In this document: in pieces, positions 53,148 to 62,005 of the stretch
Layout of the letters: each line of letters starts with the position of its first letter
How positions within the stretch are numbered: the first letter of the stretch is position 1
Origin: Ensifer sp. LC163
GTDB taxonomy: Bacteria > Pseudomonadota > Alphaproteobacteria > Rhizobiales > Rhizobiaceae
Direction of reading: 5' to 3'
Length of the DNA: 64,000 nt
NCBI RefSeq assembly: GCF_001695855.1
Contig: NZ_MBSS01000023.1
Coordinates: forward strand, 310,001 to 374,000
Notes under the pieces: model-generated
Databases searched by the model: none
What the model was told of the DNA's origin: nothing
The model's input: only the letters and a program-made list of their open reading frames with translations
Made by a program: the position numbers and the translations under genes

Positions 53148-53472
53148 CGATCGCGGCCTCCGCGGCGTCAATCAGCGCCGGATCGAGCGGGTCGCAGGCG
53201 CGGCCGCAAAGCCGTTCGGCGGCGGGCCAGAGATGGCCCAGATCTTCGATGATCTCGCTTTTTCCCGTACGCGTCGACAACACGAAGGATGCACCCTGCC
53301 AATCCGAGATGGTCAGGCCGAAACGCGCCAGCATCGCATTGGCGATCCGCACGCGGTTGGCGCGTTCGCGCCTGCGATCGATGCGCTCGACATTGCGGGT
53401 GTAGACACCCGGCCGCGCCACGGCATCGGCCCAGTGTTCGTTGCCTCCAAGGACACCGCAGAGAGAGCACAT
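53140..53472 (-). CDS. Small CxxC protein coupled to CobW gene
   Basis: The 110-residue protein begins MCSLCGVLGG, a CxxC pair that could bind a metal, then is basic and helical (RRERANRVRIANAMLARFGL) and ends acidic (LWPAAERLCGRACDPLDPAL). There is a third Cys pair near the end. I recall small CSLC proteins beside CobW-type genes in rhizobial operons but cannot place a family name. The gene overlaps the CobW start by 8 bases, so coupled expression and a shared metal-handling role are inferred. The Shine-Dalgarno sequence is weak (AGGTTGGA). Confidence 0.65.
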   Translation of the reverse strand: MCSLCGVLGGNEHWADAVARPGVYTRNVERIDRRRERANRVRIANAMLARFGLTISDWQGASFVLSTRTGKSEIIEDLGHLWPAAERLCGRACDPLDPALIDAAEAAIDD

Positions 53473-53526
53473 CGTTCATCCAACCTGTCTGATAGACGGG
53501 GCGGTCAAACCGCCCCTGTCGGTGGA

Positions 53527-54408
53527 TCACTTCTTGCGCGGAAAGCGCTTGGCGAAATCGTCGGCTATCTCGTTCATCGTCACGAACTTCACGCCCGGAT
53601 GCTTGATCATGTGGGCATAGAGCCGCTCCAACATCATCAGCACCTGCGGGCGCCCGGCAACATCAGGGTGGATGGTAATCGGAAACACCGCATAGTCCAT
53701 CTCGCGATAGACCCAGTCGAACTGGTCGCGCCAGATCTGTTCGATGTCATGCGGATTGACGAAGCCGTGGCTGTTCGGCGACTTCTTGATGAACATCATC
53801 GGCGGCAGGTCGTCGAGGTACCAGGAGGCCGGAATTTCGATCAGATCGGTCTCCTTGCCGCGCTGCAGCGGCACCATCCAGTCGGAGGGTTTCTTGGAAT
53901 AATCGATCTTGGTCCACTTGTCGCCGACGCGGACATAATAGGGCGTGAAGTCGTTGTGCATCAGCGAGTGGTCGTACTTGATCCCGCGCTCGAGCAAGAG
54001 CTCGTTGGTGACATTGGAAAACTCCCACCACGGAGCGACATAGCCGGTCGGGCGCTTGCCCGAAAGCTTGGTGACCAGATCGATGCACTTGTCGAGGACC
54101 TCCGTTTCCTGCTCGCGTGTCATGGCGATCGGGTTCTCATGGGTATAGCCATGAATGCCGATCTCGTGACCGGCATCGGCGACGGCCTGCATCTGTTCCG
54201 GGAAGGTCTCGATCGAATGGCCGGGGATGAACCAGGTGGTCTTGATGCCGAAGCGCTCGAACAGCTTCAGCAAGCGCGGGCTGCCGACCTCGCCGGCAAA
54301 AAGGCCGCGCGAAATGTCATCAGGCGAATCCTCGCCCCCATAGGAACCGAGCCAGCCGGCGACCGCGTCGACGTCGATGCCGAAGCTGCAGAGGATTTCC
54401 TTGGCCAT
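53527..54408 (-). CDS. Polysaccharide deacetylase/PuuE-like amidohydrolase
   Basis: The 293-residue CE4-fold protein has the metal ligand Asp in FGIDVDA (Asp12) and the zinc triad's His86 and His90 in [21 protein letters not shown] and [14 protein letters not shown] are NodB-type motifs. The compact size and GxHGYTHEN pattern resemble PuuE allantoinase and cyclic-imide hydrolases rather than cell-wall deacetylases, which usually carry signal peptides; none is seen here. It probably opens a cyclic ureide or imide or deacetylates an amine. AGGAG lies just before the ATG. Confidence 0.88.
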   Translation of the reverse strand: MAKEILCSFGIDVDAVAGWLGSYGGEDSPDDISRGLFAGEVGSPRLLKLFERFGIKTTWFIPGHSIETFPEQMQAVADAGHEIGIHGYTHENPIAMTREQETEVLDKCIDLVTKLSGKRPTGYVAPWWEFSNVTNELLLERGIKYDHSLMHNDFTPYYVRVGDKWTKIDYSKKPSDWMVPLQRGKETDLIEIPASWYLDDLPPMMFIKKSPNSHGFVNPHDIEQIWRDQFDWVYREMDYAVFPITIHPDVAGRPQVLMMLERLYAHMIKHPGVKFVTMNEIADDFAKRFPRKK

Positions 54409-54442
54409 GTATGTCTCCTTCGTGTTTTCTGCTCATAAGTCA

Positions 54443-54490
54443 GAGCGGGATGCGGGCGGAAAACCGCACACACTTTTCCTCATCCCGCTC
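54443..54490. repeat. Rhizobial intergenic inverted repeat
   Basis: GAGCGGGATG at the left and CATCCCGCTC at the right form a perfect 10-bp outer stem, with an inner GCGG/CCGC dyad and a CACACTTTTCCT side loop. I recall this sequence type as abundant in rhizobial intergenic regions. It lies between the ABC ATPase stop and the deacetylase start. Confidence 0.6.
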
Positions 54491-54496
54491 CAGTGA

Positions 54497-55603
54497 TCAT
54501 GCTGGAATGACGGTGGCTTCGCCCGGCTGCCAGCTGAGAAGAATGTCGGCGCCGACGGGGAAGGCGTCTGGCTGGTACTTGTCGACATGGGCTTCGAGCG
54601 AGACGGTGCGCCCGTCGCCAAGCGCCGCCGTCAGGTGGGACACGTGGCCGACGACGTCGAAACGACGCACGCTGGCGCTGACGACATTGCCACCGACCGT
54701 CTGTGCAATCTGGTCACGCGACACCCGGGCGGCCGGGTGCACCTCGATCGCTTCGGCCGGAATGACGACATTGACCCGCGACCGCGTGGAAAGCACGCCG
54801 TTCGGCCGGCCGCAAAGCTGGCCGAGCGGCGTCGAAACGAGCGTCCGGTCGTCGGAGGCACCATCGACTTCGCCCTGGAAGATCGTGTTGTTGCCGATGA
54901 ACTGGGCGACGAAGGCGGTGTTCGGCCGGGTGTAGAGCTGGTGCGGCGGACTGATCTGCTCGACCTTGCCCTGGTTCATCACCACGATGCGGTCGGAGAG
55001 CGCCAGCGCCTCCGACTGCGCATGGGTCACGAAGACGAAGGTGACGCCGAGCGTTTTCTGCAGCAGTTTCAGCTCGTTCTGGATCGCCTTGCGCAGGTTG
55101 GCGTCAAGTGCCCCAAGCGGTTCGTCGAGCAGAAGAATGTCCGGCTCGACGACGAGCCCGCGGGCCAGCGCGATGCGCTGGCGCTGGCCGCCGGAGAGCC
55201 TGTCCGGCTTCTTCTCGGCGATGTCCTCGAGCCCGAGCGTCGCCAGGATACGGTCGACCTTGGCGTCGCGCTCGGCTTTCGCCATGCCCTTGACGTCGAG
55301 CCCGTAGCCGACATTGCGGCGCACGGTCATATGGGGGAAGAGCGCGTAGCTCTGGAAGATCATCGACGTCGGCCGATGTTCCGGCCGGATGTCGTTCATG
55401 CGTTTGCCCTTGATCAGCATCTCGCCGGAGGAGATCGACTCGAAGCCAGCGATCATGCGCAGCGTCGTCGTCTTGCCGCAGCCGGAGGGACCGAGGAACG
55501 CGATGAACTCGCCCTTGGAAACCGACAGGTTGAAATCGATCACGGCGGGCGTGCCGTTGTCGTAGACCTTGCCGACATTGTTGAGTTCGAGGTCGAAGAT
55601 CAT
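54497..55603 (-). CDS. Spermidine/putrescine-type ABC transporter ATP-binding protein, copy 1
   Basis: The protein has 368 residues from ATG 55603. Walker A GPSGCGKTTT, Q-loop MIFQSYALFPHMTV, signature [14 protein letters not shown], Walker B ILLLDEPLGALDANLRK and the H-loop FVTHAQSEA are followed by a TOBE domain. The form is PotA/FbpC-like. It powers the permeases at 58577 and 59425. A second ATPase gene of the same type lies at 60385, so the importer has two ATPase genes. It is separated from the binding protein by a strong hairpin. Confidence 0.92.
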   Translation of the reverse strand: MIFDLELNNVGKVYDNGTPAVIDFNLSVSKGEFIAFLGPSGCGKTTTLRMIAGFESISSGEMLIKGKRMNDIRPEHRPTSMIFQSYALFPHMTVRRNVGYGLDVKGMAKAERDAKVDRILATLGLEDIAEKKPDRLSGGQRQRIALARGLVVEPDILLLDEPLGALDANLRKAIQNELKLLQKTLGVTFVFVTHAQSEALALSDRIVVMNQGKVEQISPPHQLYTRPNTAFVAQFIGNNTIFQGEVDGASDDRTLVSTPLGQLCGRPNGVLSTRSRVNVVIPAEAIEVHPAARVSRDQIAQTVGGNVVSASVRRFDVVGHVSHLTAALGDGRTVSLEAHVDKYQPDAFPVGADILLSWQPGEATVIPA

Positions 55604-55697
55604 CGTGGCTCTCCGGAGCTTGCTGAAATCGCTGGTATCGGGCGCGTGGCCCCGACCGCACGGTCGTTTGTGCAAGGGCCACGCACGATGTCTAAAG

Positions 55698-55725
55698 ATG
55701 CCGGGAAGCGCCTGCCTCCCGGCAT
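55698..55725 (-). terminator. Hairpin after binding-protein gene (attenuator/partial terminator)
   Basis: A perfect 9-bp stem, ATGCCGGGA/TCCCGGCAT, lies 6 bases past the binding-protein stop. No long T-run follows. Such hairpins after abundant binding proteins typically protect mRNA or reduce expression of downstream genes. Confidence 0.6.
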
Positions 55726-55731
55726 GTCCGA

Positions 55732-56964
55732 TCAGGCGTTGAGGAATTCGTCCCACTTCTGGATCAGATGGTCGTATTCGTCCGGCCACTGGTGCCAGTA
55801 GGCGACGTTCTTGGCGCGCTCTTCGAGCGAGCCGCCGTCGCGCAGGTCGCCCTCCTTGATACCGCGCTCTTCGGCGCCGACCCAGGGCTTGCCCTCATAC
55901 CAGAAGGCATATTTCTCCGGCGCCATGACGTTCTTGATGTTGGTCGATGGCGAGTAATAGCCCTGCTCGGAAACGGTGATGCCCGGCTCGCCCGAGAGCC
56001 AGTAGTCGGCATAGGCGATGACCGCCTCCTTGTTGGCCGTTCCGGCAATCATCGCCGGGCCGATCGCCCAGCCGCGATAGCCTTCCTTCGGCACGGCGTA
56101 GCGGCACGGCTTACCCTGCGCCTTGACCGCCATGACGGCCGGCTGCCAGGCATCGCAGACCACCATCTCGCCCGAAGCCATGAGATTGACGAGTTCGCCG
56201 AAATCGCCCCAAAGCGCGCGGAACTGGCCCTCTTTCTTCTTGGAAATCAGGAAGGCTGCAGCCTCGTCGATTTCGGCCGCCGTCGCATTGCCGGGGTTCT
56301 TGACGTCGGAAAGACCGAGCGAGTTCATCGCCATGATCGCCTGGCCGATCGCGATCAGCGGGTCGGTGTTGATGCCGGACTTGCCCTTCCACTTCGGATC
56401 AAAGATCGCGGTCCAGCTGTTGGCTTCCTCGGCCGACAGCACATCCGGATTGTAGCCGATCGAATCGTAGTTATAGACGGCCGGCACCATGTTCAGCGCC
56501 GTCTGGCTTTCGTCGGTCCAGATCTGGCCGATGATCTGGGCGCCACGATCCCACTTGTCGCTGGGGGTCGTGAAGGTATCGCGGATGTTGGCCCAGTTCT
56601 TCAGCGCCGAGGCCGGGATGGGCTCGACATTGTTGGTCATGACGATCGACGGCAGGCGCTCGGCAATGATTTCCCAGCAATCATAATCCTTGGAGCCGGA
56701 GAGGATCTTCGTCTGGGCGTCCGGGAAGGTCGCCGCCGTTCCGGAGGTACCGCCGACGCCGGCAGCCGCCTTGAACTGCTCGAGGATGCGCTCCTGGACG
56801 GTGACCGAGAGGCCGATGGTGCGCAACTGCTGGCCCGCGAGATCGGCGACCTGCGCGAAGGCGGCGCGCGACGACAGGAACGGCGTGCCGCCCCCCATTG
56901 CAAGCGCCATCATCCCGGCGGACCGTTTGAGGAGGGAGCGGCGATTGAGTTCCAGATTTGGCAT
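55732..56964 (-). CDS. ABC transporter substrate-binding protein, Tat-exported (PotD/PotF-like)
   Basis: The protein has 410 residues from ATG 56964. The N terminus has the twin-arginine signal LNRRSLLKRS followed by a hydrophobic core (AGMMALAMGGGTPFLSS) and AFAQ, so it should reach the periplasm folded via Tat. Mature blocks include DCWEIIAERLP and GYRGWAIGPAMIAGTANKEAVIAYADYW. It feeds the two permeases. Its paralogue at 50851 lacks a signal. GGAGAAGAGACA precedes the start. Probable ligands are amine- or amide-type compounds. Confidence 0.9.
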   Translation of the reverse strand: MPNLELNRRSLLKRSAGMMALAMGGGTPFLSSRAAFAQVADLAGQQLRTIGLSVTVQERILEQFKAAAGVGGTSGTAATFPDAQTKILSGSKDYDCWEIIAERLPSIVMTNNVEPIPASALKNWANIRDTFTTPSDKWDRGAQIIGQIWTDESQTALNMVPAVYNYDSIGYNPDVLSAEEANSWTAIFDPKWKGKSGINTDPLIAIGQAIMAMNSLGLSDVKNPGNATAAEIDEAAAFLISKKKEGQFRALWGDFGELVNLMASGEMVVCDAWQPAVMAVKAQGKPCRYAVPKEGYRGWAIGPAMIAGTANKEAVIAYADYWLSGEPGITVSEQGYYSPSTNIKNVMAPEKYAFWYEGKPWVGAEERGIKEGDLRDGGSLEERAKNVAYWHQWPDEYDHLIQKWDEFLNA

Positions 56965-57042
56965 TGTCTCTTCTCCAGTTGTTGTTGTTCCCCGGAGCCC
57001 GTTTGACACGCGCCCCTTGTTTCTTCGCCGCGTAGTGCAGCT

Positions 57043-57816
57043 TCAGTACCGCCCCACCAGGAGGCCTCCATCCACGACCAGCACCTGGCCGGTCATGTAT
57101 CTCGCGCTGTCGGACGCCAGGAACGCGATGACGTCGGCGATGTCCTCCGGCGTCCCGAGCCTTTTCATCGGGATGAAATCGGCAGCCGCCTCGGCACCAT
57201 CAGGTCCCAGCGAGTTTTCCTTTGAAAGCAATTGCGCCGTGCGGATGTAGCCGGGCGCAACGCCGTTGACGCGAACCCCGTCGCCGGCAAGCTCGACCGC
57301 AAGCCCACGCACCAGACCGACCACACCGGACTTGGCGGCGGAGTAGTGCACATGCTCGTCCCAGCCATAGGCAACGCCCATGATCGAGGAGAGCGCGATG
57401 ATGCTGCCTTCGCCGCGCCGGCGCATGCCGGGCGCGACGGCGCGCGCGAGACGGAAAATGCCCTTGAGGTCGATATCGAAGGTCAGGTCCCATTTGTCGT
57501 CGGTCAGCTCGGCAAGCGGCGTGCGATGGGCAATGCCGGCATTGGCGACGACGACGTCGATGTGGCCGTGCCGCTTTTCCAGGTCAGTAACCAGCGCGTC
57601 GGTCGCCGACGTCGAGCGGACGTCGTAATAGGCAAACTCGGCAGAGCCGCCGGCCTCTTGGATGGCATCGACCGTGGCTGATGCTTCGCGCTCGAGAATA
57701 TCGGTGACGACGACATGATCGCCCTTCGCGGCAAAGGCCCTGGCGGTCGCCTGACCGATGCCGATGCCGGCACCGGTGACGATGACAATGCGGGACGTCT
57801 TGGGAGGATTTGTCAT
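57043..57816 (-). CDS. SDR-family oxidoreductase
   Basis: The 257-residue classical short-chain dehydrogenase has cofactor loop TGAGIGIGQA, the NAG motif VVANAGIAHRTP, catalytic Ser in ALSSIMG and the YxxxK in HYSAAKSGV. A C-terminal VDGGLLVGRY completes it. The ATG at 57816 is 9 bases after AGGA; ATG 57822 is alternative. It oxidises or reduces an alcohol/carbonyl group with NAD(P). It sits with a second SDR between the permease and the binding-protein genes, indicating two redox steps on the imported compound. Confidence 0.9.
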   Translation of the reverse strand: MTNPPKTSRIVIVTGAGIGIGQATARAFAAKGDHVVVTDILEREASATVDAIQEAGGSAEFAYYDVRSTSATDALVTDLEKRHGHIDVVVANAGIAHRTPLAELTDDKWDLTFDIDLKGIFRLARAVAPGMRRRGEGSIIALSSIMGVAYGWDEHVHYSAAKSGVVGLVRGLAVELAGDGVRVNGVAPGYIRTAQLLSKENSLGPDGAEAAADFIPMKRLGTPEDIADVIAFLASDSARYMTGQVLVVDGGLLVGRY

Positions 57817-57830
57817 TTCCATCTTTCCTG

Positions 57831-58577
57831 TCAGAGCATCACGTCGCCGGAGTTGGGGCCGAGCGTCTGGCCGACGAACAGGCTCGCCGATGGCGAAGCC
57901 AGGAATGAAACGGTCGCGGCGATTTCGTCCGGCTCGCCGAAGCGCCCGAGCGGCAGCTGCGCCTTCTTGGCTGCTCGCCAATCCTCGGAAAGCCCCATGA
58001 CCAGCGGCGTATTGATCGGACCGGGCGCGACCGCATTGACGCGCACGCCGCGGCTCGAAACCTCGCGGGCGAGCGCCTTGGTCATGCCGATGATCGCGGC
58101 CTTGGCGGACGAATAATGAACGAGCTCGACGCCGCCGATCTGGCCGAGCTGCGAGGCCATGTTGACGATCACGCCCTCGCCCCGGGCAAGCATGGCCGGC
58201 AGCACCGCCTTGGTCATCAGGAAGGTACCGCGCACATGCACCGCAAACATCCGGTCGAAATCGGCGACCTCGAGATTTTCGAACAGCGCCTGATGCGCGA
58301 TGCCGGCATTGTTGACGAGCAGCACCACGGGGCCACGCAGCTGCGCCGCCCTTTCCGCCGTCGCCTTGACATCGGCTTCGCTCGAAACGTCGCCTGATAT
58401 CGCTGTTGCCACGCCGCCGGCAGCAGCGATCTCGCCTGCAACCGCCTGGCAGCGTTCCGGCGACAGGTCGTTGACGACGACGGCATAACCATCAGCCGCC
58501 AGCCGCAACGCGATGGCCCGGCCGATGCCGGAACCGGCGCCGGTGACGATCGCAGAGCCAAGAGCAGAGCCGGCCAT
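57831..58577 (-). CDS. SDR-family oxidoreductase
   Basis: The 248-residue classical SDR has TGAGSGIGRA at the N terminus, NNAGIAHQALF, the catalytic Ser in NMASQLGQIG and YSSAK for the YxxxK pair. The start is ATG 58577, overlapping the permease stop by one base (TGATG); a GTG at 58580 is a less likely start. The two adjacent SDRs differ in cofactor loops and C termini, so they probably handle separate steps. Confidence 0.9.
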   Translation of the reverse strand: MAGSALGSAIVTGAGSGIGRAIALRLAADGYAVVVNDLSPERCQAVAGEIAAAGGVATAISGDVSSEADVKATAERAAQLRGPVVLLVNNAGIAHQALFENLEVADFDRMFAVHVRGTFLMTKAVLPAMLARGEGVIVNMASQLGQIGGVELVHYSSAKAAIIGMTKALAREVSSRGVRVNAVAPGPINTPLVMGLSEDWRAAKKAQLPLGRFGEPDEIAATVSFLASPSASLFVGQTLGPNSGDVML

Positions 58578-59422
58578 CACGCCTCCTCCTGGATCGCGAT
58601 GCGCTTGGCACGACGCACGGAAAGCATCATCAGCGCCGCATAGGTGCCAAGCAGCGCAAAGGAGAACAGCGTCGTCAGCACGCCGAAGGCAAAGACGTTC
58701 GGATGCACTTCGACGGAGAAGGTGCCGTAGATCGCCAGAGGCAGCGTCAGGTCGCGACCCGAGGCGAAAAGCGTGCGGGAAAACTCGTCATAGGAGAGCG
58801 TGAAGGCAAAGAGCATGGCGGAGAGCACGCCGGGGAAGATCAGCGGGAAGGTCACCTTGCGGAAGGTGCGCGCCGGCGTGACGCCGAGCGACCAGGACGC
58901 CTCCTCCATGCTGGGGTCGAAGCGGTTGAAGATTGCCAGCATCACCAGGAAGGCAAAGGGGAAGGTGTAGACCACGTGGAGAACGAAGGCGGTGCTCCAC
59001 CAATGGCGGTCGATGCCGAGCGTGTTGGCAACGAGCGCCATGCCGAGACCGACGAGCACGCCCGGCACCATCATGCCGAGGACGATGAGGTAGAAGACCA
59101 CACCCGAGCCACGGAACTTGCGGCGGAAGGCTTGCGCTGCCGTGACGCCCAGCACCGTCGAGACGATCATGGTCATCACCGCAAGCCCGAGCGAGCGGAC
59201 CAGCGCCTGCTCGATCGGCAGCGGCGCGATGCGCGACGGCGGCGTCAGGCCGAAGAGGTGCTTGTACCAATAGGTCGACCACTCGATGATCGGGAACTGC
59301 GGCCCGCCTTCCGGCCCCGTCTGGAAGGACAGGATGGCAAGCACGACGAGCGGGCCATAGAGAAAGACGAGGAAGAGCGCGGTATAGGCGCCGAGGCTGA
59401 GTTTCATGCCGCTGGCATTCAT
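58577..59422 (-). CDS. Spermidine/putrescine-type ABC permease (PotC-like)
   Basis: The 281-residue protein has about six membrane segments and an EAA loop PSMEEASWSLGVTPARTFRKVTFPLIFPG, the PotC form. The FAFTLSYDEFSRTLFASGRDLTLPL block is a classic polyamine-type permease region. AAGGAGCTCTGATC precedes ATG 59422, two bases downstream of the PotB-like stop. It pairs with the PotB-like protein at 59425. Confidence 0.92.
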   Translation of the reverse strand: MNASGMKLSLGAYTALFLVFLYGPLVVLAILSFQTGPEGGPQFPIIEWSTYWYKHLFGLTPPSRIAPLPIEQALVRSLGLAVMTMIVSTVLGVTAAQAFRRKFRGSGVVFYLIVLGMMVPGVLVGLGMALVANTLGIDRHWWSTAFVLHVVYTFPFAFLVMLAIFNRFDPSMEEASWSLGVTPARTFRKVTFPLIFPGVLSAMLFAFTLSYDEFSRTLFASGRDLTLPLAIYGTFSVEVHPNVFAFGVLTTLFSFALLGTYAALMMLSVRRAKRIAIQEEA

Positions 59423-59424
59423 GA

Positions 59425-60324
59425 TCAGAGCTCCTTCCTGAGATCGACGACCCTCAGGAGTGCGGCTACGACCGCGCCCATCAGGATGGTAAGGACGACG
59501 CCCGCGACCGCCGCGAAGGCCCATTTCAGCGAACCGACCTGGGTGACGATGATGTTTCCGAGCAGGTTGACCTTGCGGCCGGAGAGCGCGGCCGAAGTTG
59601 CGAATTCACCGAGAACCATGACCGAGACGAAGATCGCACCGACGACCACGCCCGGCATCGACAACGGCAGGATGATCGTGCGGAAAATGCGCCAGAAGCC
59701 GGCGCCGAGATCCTGGGCGGCCTCGATGATGGAGGTGTCGATGCGGCCGAGCATGAACGCGATCGGGCCGACCATGAAGACGCAGTAGATCTGGGTCATG
59801 CCGATGATGACCGACAGTTCGGAAAACAGCAGCACTTCGATCGGGGCGTCGGTGATGCCGAGGTTCATCAGGATCATGTTGATCGCACCTTCCTTGCCGA
59901 GCATCGGCCGCCAGGCAAGGACGCGGATCAGGAACGACGTCCAGAAGGGGATGACGCAAAGCACCAGAAGCACCGTCTGCAGCGCCTTGTTCTTGACGAA
60001 CAGCCCGACGAAAAGAGCAGCGGGATAGCCGACCAGCACGGTGGCGACGAGAACGATCAGCCAGATGCGCACCGTCGTCCACAAGGCACCCAGATAGGTG
60101 TCGCTGGTGAAGAATGTGATCCAGCTTTTCAGCGTCAGTGTCGGTTCGATCGTGAAGGTCGTCTGCGTCCAGAAGGACACGTAGACCATCATCAGGATGG
60201 GCAGGACGAGGAAGAGGGTCATCCAGATGACGCCGGGGGCAAGCAGCCAAAGCGCCTTTCCCGGTGATTTCTTCTCGGCGACGGTCTCTGTTTCCGTCTG
60301 CTCCGCAACGGCCATCATGCTCAT
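59425..60324 (-). CDS. Spermidine/putrescine-type ABC permease (PotB-like)
   Basis: The 299-residue protein has about six segments after a short acidic, hydrophilic N terminus (EQTETETVAEKK). The EAA loop IEAAQDLGAGFWRIFRTIILPLSMPG and the TSFLIRVLAWRPMLGKEGAIN block identify the PotB group. It has two possible ATG codons at its start (MSMM). It lies between ATPase 2 and the PotC-like permease with a 60-base gap upstream. Confidence 0.92.
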   Translation of the reverse strand: MSMMAVAEQTETETVAEKKSPGKALWLLAPGVIWMTLFLVLPILMMVYVSFWTQTTFTIEPTLTLKSWITFFTSDTYLGALWTTVRIWLIVLVATVLVGYPAALFVGLFVKNKALQTVLLVLCVIPFWTSFLIRVLAWRPMLGKEGAINMILMNLGITDAPIEVLLFSELSVIIGMTQIYCVFMVGPIAFMLGRIDTSIIEAAQDLGAGFWRIFRTIILPLSMPGVVVGAIFVSVMVLGEFATSAALSGRKVNLLGNIIVTQVGSLKWAFAAVAGVVLTILMGAVVAALLRVVDLRKEL

Positions 60325-60384
60325 CTCTCATTCTCCGGGCGGGAACGGTGCGGCGCCTTAGCGCCGGGTTTTGCAAAAGCGGTT

Positions 60385-61461
60385 TCAGGCATAGACAAGG
60401 GCATCCTCCCGCTTCCAAACGAGCGCGTAGCGGCCCTGTTCGGCATAGGTCTCGGGCGCTGCGTGGCTGAGATGGCTTTCGACCTCGAAAACCCGGCCGT
60501 CATCGAGCGCGAAGAAGGAATTGACCGCGGCACCGGAATATTCGCTGGCGACGAAATTCGCCTCGATCCGGATCTCATCCTCAGTGATGGCGGCGTCGCG
60601 CGGCCGGACGGAAACCCGGTCGTAGCGGATCGCATAGGCGGGCGACGCCGAGCGCGCCGTCACCGCGGGGCCAAGCGCAAACCGGCCGACGCCGCCGACG
60701 AAGGCGCCGCCTTCGATCCGCCCTGGAAAGAGGTTGTAGCAATTGAGAAAGCGGGCAACGGCCGGCGACGCCGGGCGATTGTAGACGGTGTCGGAATCCG
60801 CCGATTGGGCGATGCGGCCGCTTTCCAGCACCAGCACGGTGTCGCCCATGGCCAGCGCCTCGGCCTCGCTGCCGGTGACATGCAGGAAGGTGACGCCGCA
60901 GCGCTCCCGGATTGCCCTGAGTTCCGCCCGCATCCGGGCGCGCAGATTGGCGTCGAGCGCGCCGAGCGGCTCATCGAGAAGCACCATGCGCGGTTCGGTA
61001 ACCAGCGTGCGCGCCAAGGCGACGCGCTGGCGCTGGCCGCCGGAGATCTGGGTGACCGCGCGACCTTCGAGACCGGAAAGGCCGACGAGGCTGATGATGT
61101 CGCGCACCTTCGCGTCGATGAGACGCCGGTCGGTCGACGGCTCGACATCCCTGTTTTCCAGGCCGAAGGCGATGTTTTGCGCGACGGAAAGATGCGGGAA
61201 AAGCGCGAAGTTCTGGAAGACGAAGCCGATGCCGCGCTTATCCGGCGCCATAGTGTCGATGCGCTTGCCATCAAACAGGATCGCGCCGCCATCCGGTTGT
61301 TCGAAACCGGCAATGACCCTTAAGAGCGTCGTCTTGCCGGATCCGCTCGGCCCGAGAAGCGAGATATAGGCGTCGCCGGGCAAAGCGAGATCGATGCCGT
61401 TGAGCGCGCGCATGTCGCCGTAGGTTTTGGTGATGTTCTTGAGCTGAAGGACCGTCGACAT
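60385..61461 (-). CDS. Spermidine/putrescine-type ABC transporter ATP-binding protein, copy 2
   Basis: The protein has 358 residues from ATG 61461 (AGGAAACCA upstream). It has Walker A GPSGSGKTTL, Q-loop FVFQNFALFPHLSV, signature [14 protein letters not shown], with Ile for the usual Leu at the start, Walker B MVLLDEPLGALDANLRA and a C-terminal TOBE-like region. The longer upstream frame is discarded because it starts in the divergent promoter. It is the first gene of the minus-strand array and, with copy 1 at 54497, gives the importer a choice of two ATPases. Confidence 0.92.
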   Translation of the reverse strand: MSTVLQLKNITKTYGDMRALNGIDLALPGDAYISLLGPSGSGKTTLLRVIAGFEQPDGGAILFDGKRIDTMAPDKRGIGFVFQNFALFPHLSVAQNIAFGLENRDVEPSTDRRLIDAKVRDIISLVGLSGLEGRAVTQISGGQRQRVALARTLVTEPRMVLLDEPLGALDANLRARMRAELRAIRERCGVTFLHVTGSEAEALAMGDTVLVLESGRIAQSADSDTVYNRPASPAVARFLNCYNLFPGRIEGGAFVGGVGRFALGPAVTARSASPAYAIRYDRVSVRPRDAAITEDEIRIEANFVASEYSGAAVNSFFALDDGRVFEVESHLSHAAPETYAEQGRYALVWKREDALVYA

Positions 61462-62005
61462 TGGTTTCCTGCCAGTTTGCCGTCCAGACACCCACCACCC
61501 AAAGCTTCGCCTTCGCCGGAGCCGAGGAGGCATCCGAACGGACAGGCGATTGCGTTCGCGCATGGTCATATGCGCGTCGGGGATGAAGGTCCTTTGCGGT
61601 TCAAAAAATAAGTTCCACCTGCACGCTTCTTCTGAGCGCTTGCATGTCACGAACAATGACATGAATGATTTTTGTATGCAATAGACTTTTATTCGTCTTT
61701 TAGGTCATCGCGAAATGCGCCATCACGCACTCGCGCGCTACTGACGCCGTTCCAGATCACAAAGTATATCCCTTGGTCGGTAACGCCGTGCAATCCGGGG
61801 CATCAATCAACTCCACCCTTCCGTGTAGCAGCAGGAGGGCAGCGACCAATTCATCACCGATTCCGTCATCCGACGTTCTGCATTCCGCTCTTCGACACCA
61901 AAAGCGATGAACAAACGCACATTTAATTTGCCAACTGGTATGCAAAATGCATTTATTTTCAGCTGTCACATTCCCCGGCAAGTGGCGTAAAGAAAGAGGA
62001 CAAAA
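61462..62005. promoter_or_regulatory. Divergent promoter region between importer array and GntR regulator
   Basis: This 544-base AT-richer space holds two candidate GntR sites. TTGTATGCAA (61672-61681) is a TTGyATrCAA quasi-palindrome of the type bound by GntR/FCD regulators. ATGCA-AAA-TGCAT (61940-61952) is a perfect 5-bp dyad preceded by GGT. Both share GTATGCA. No gene is convincing in this stretch. Confidence 0.55.
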
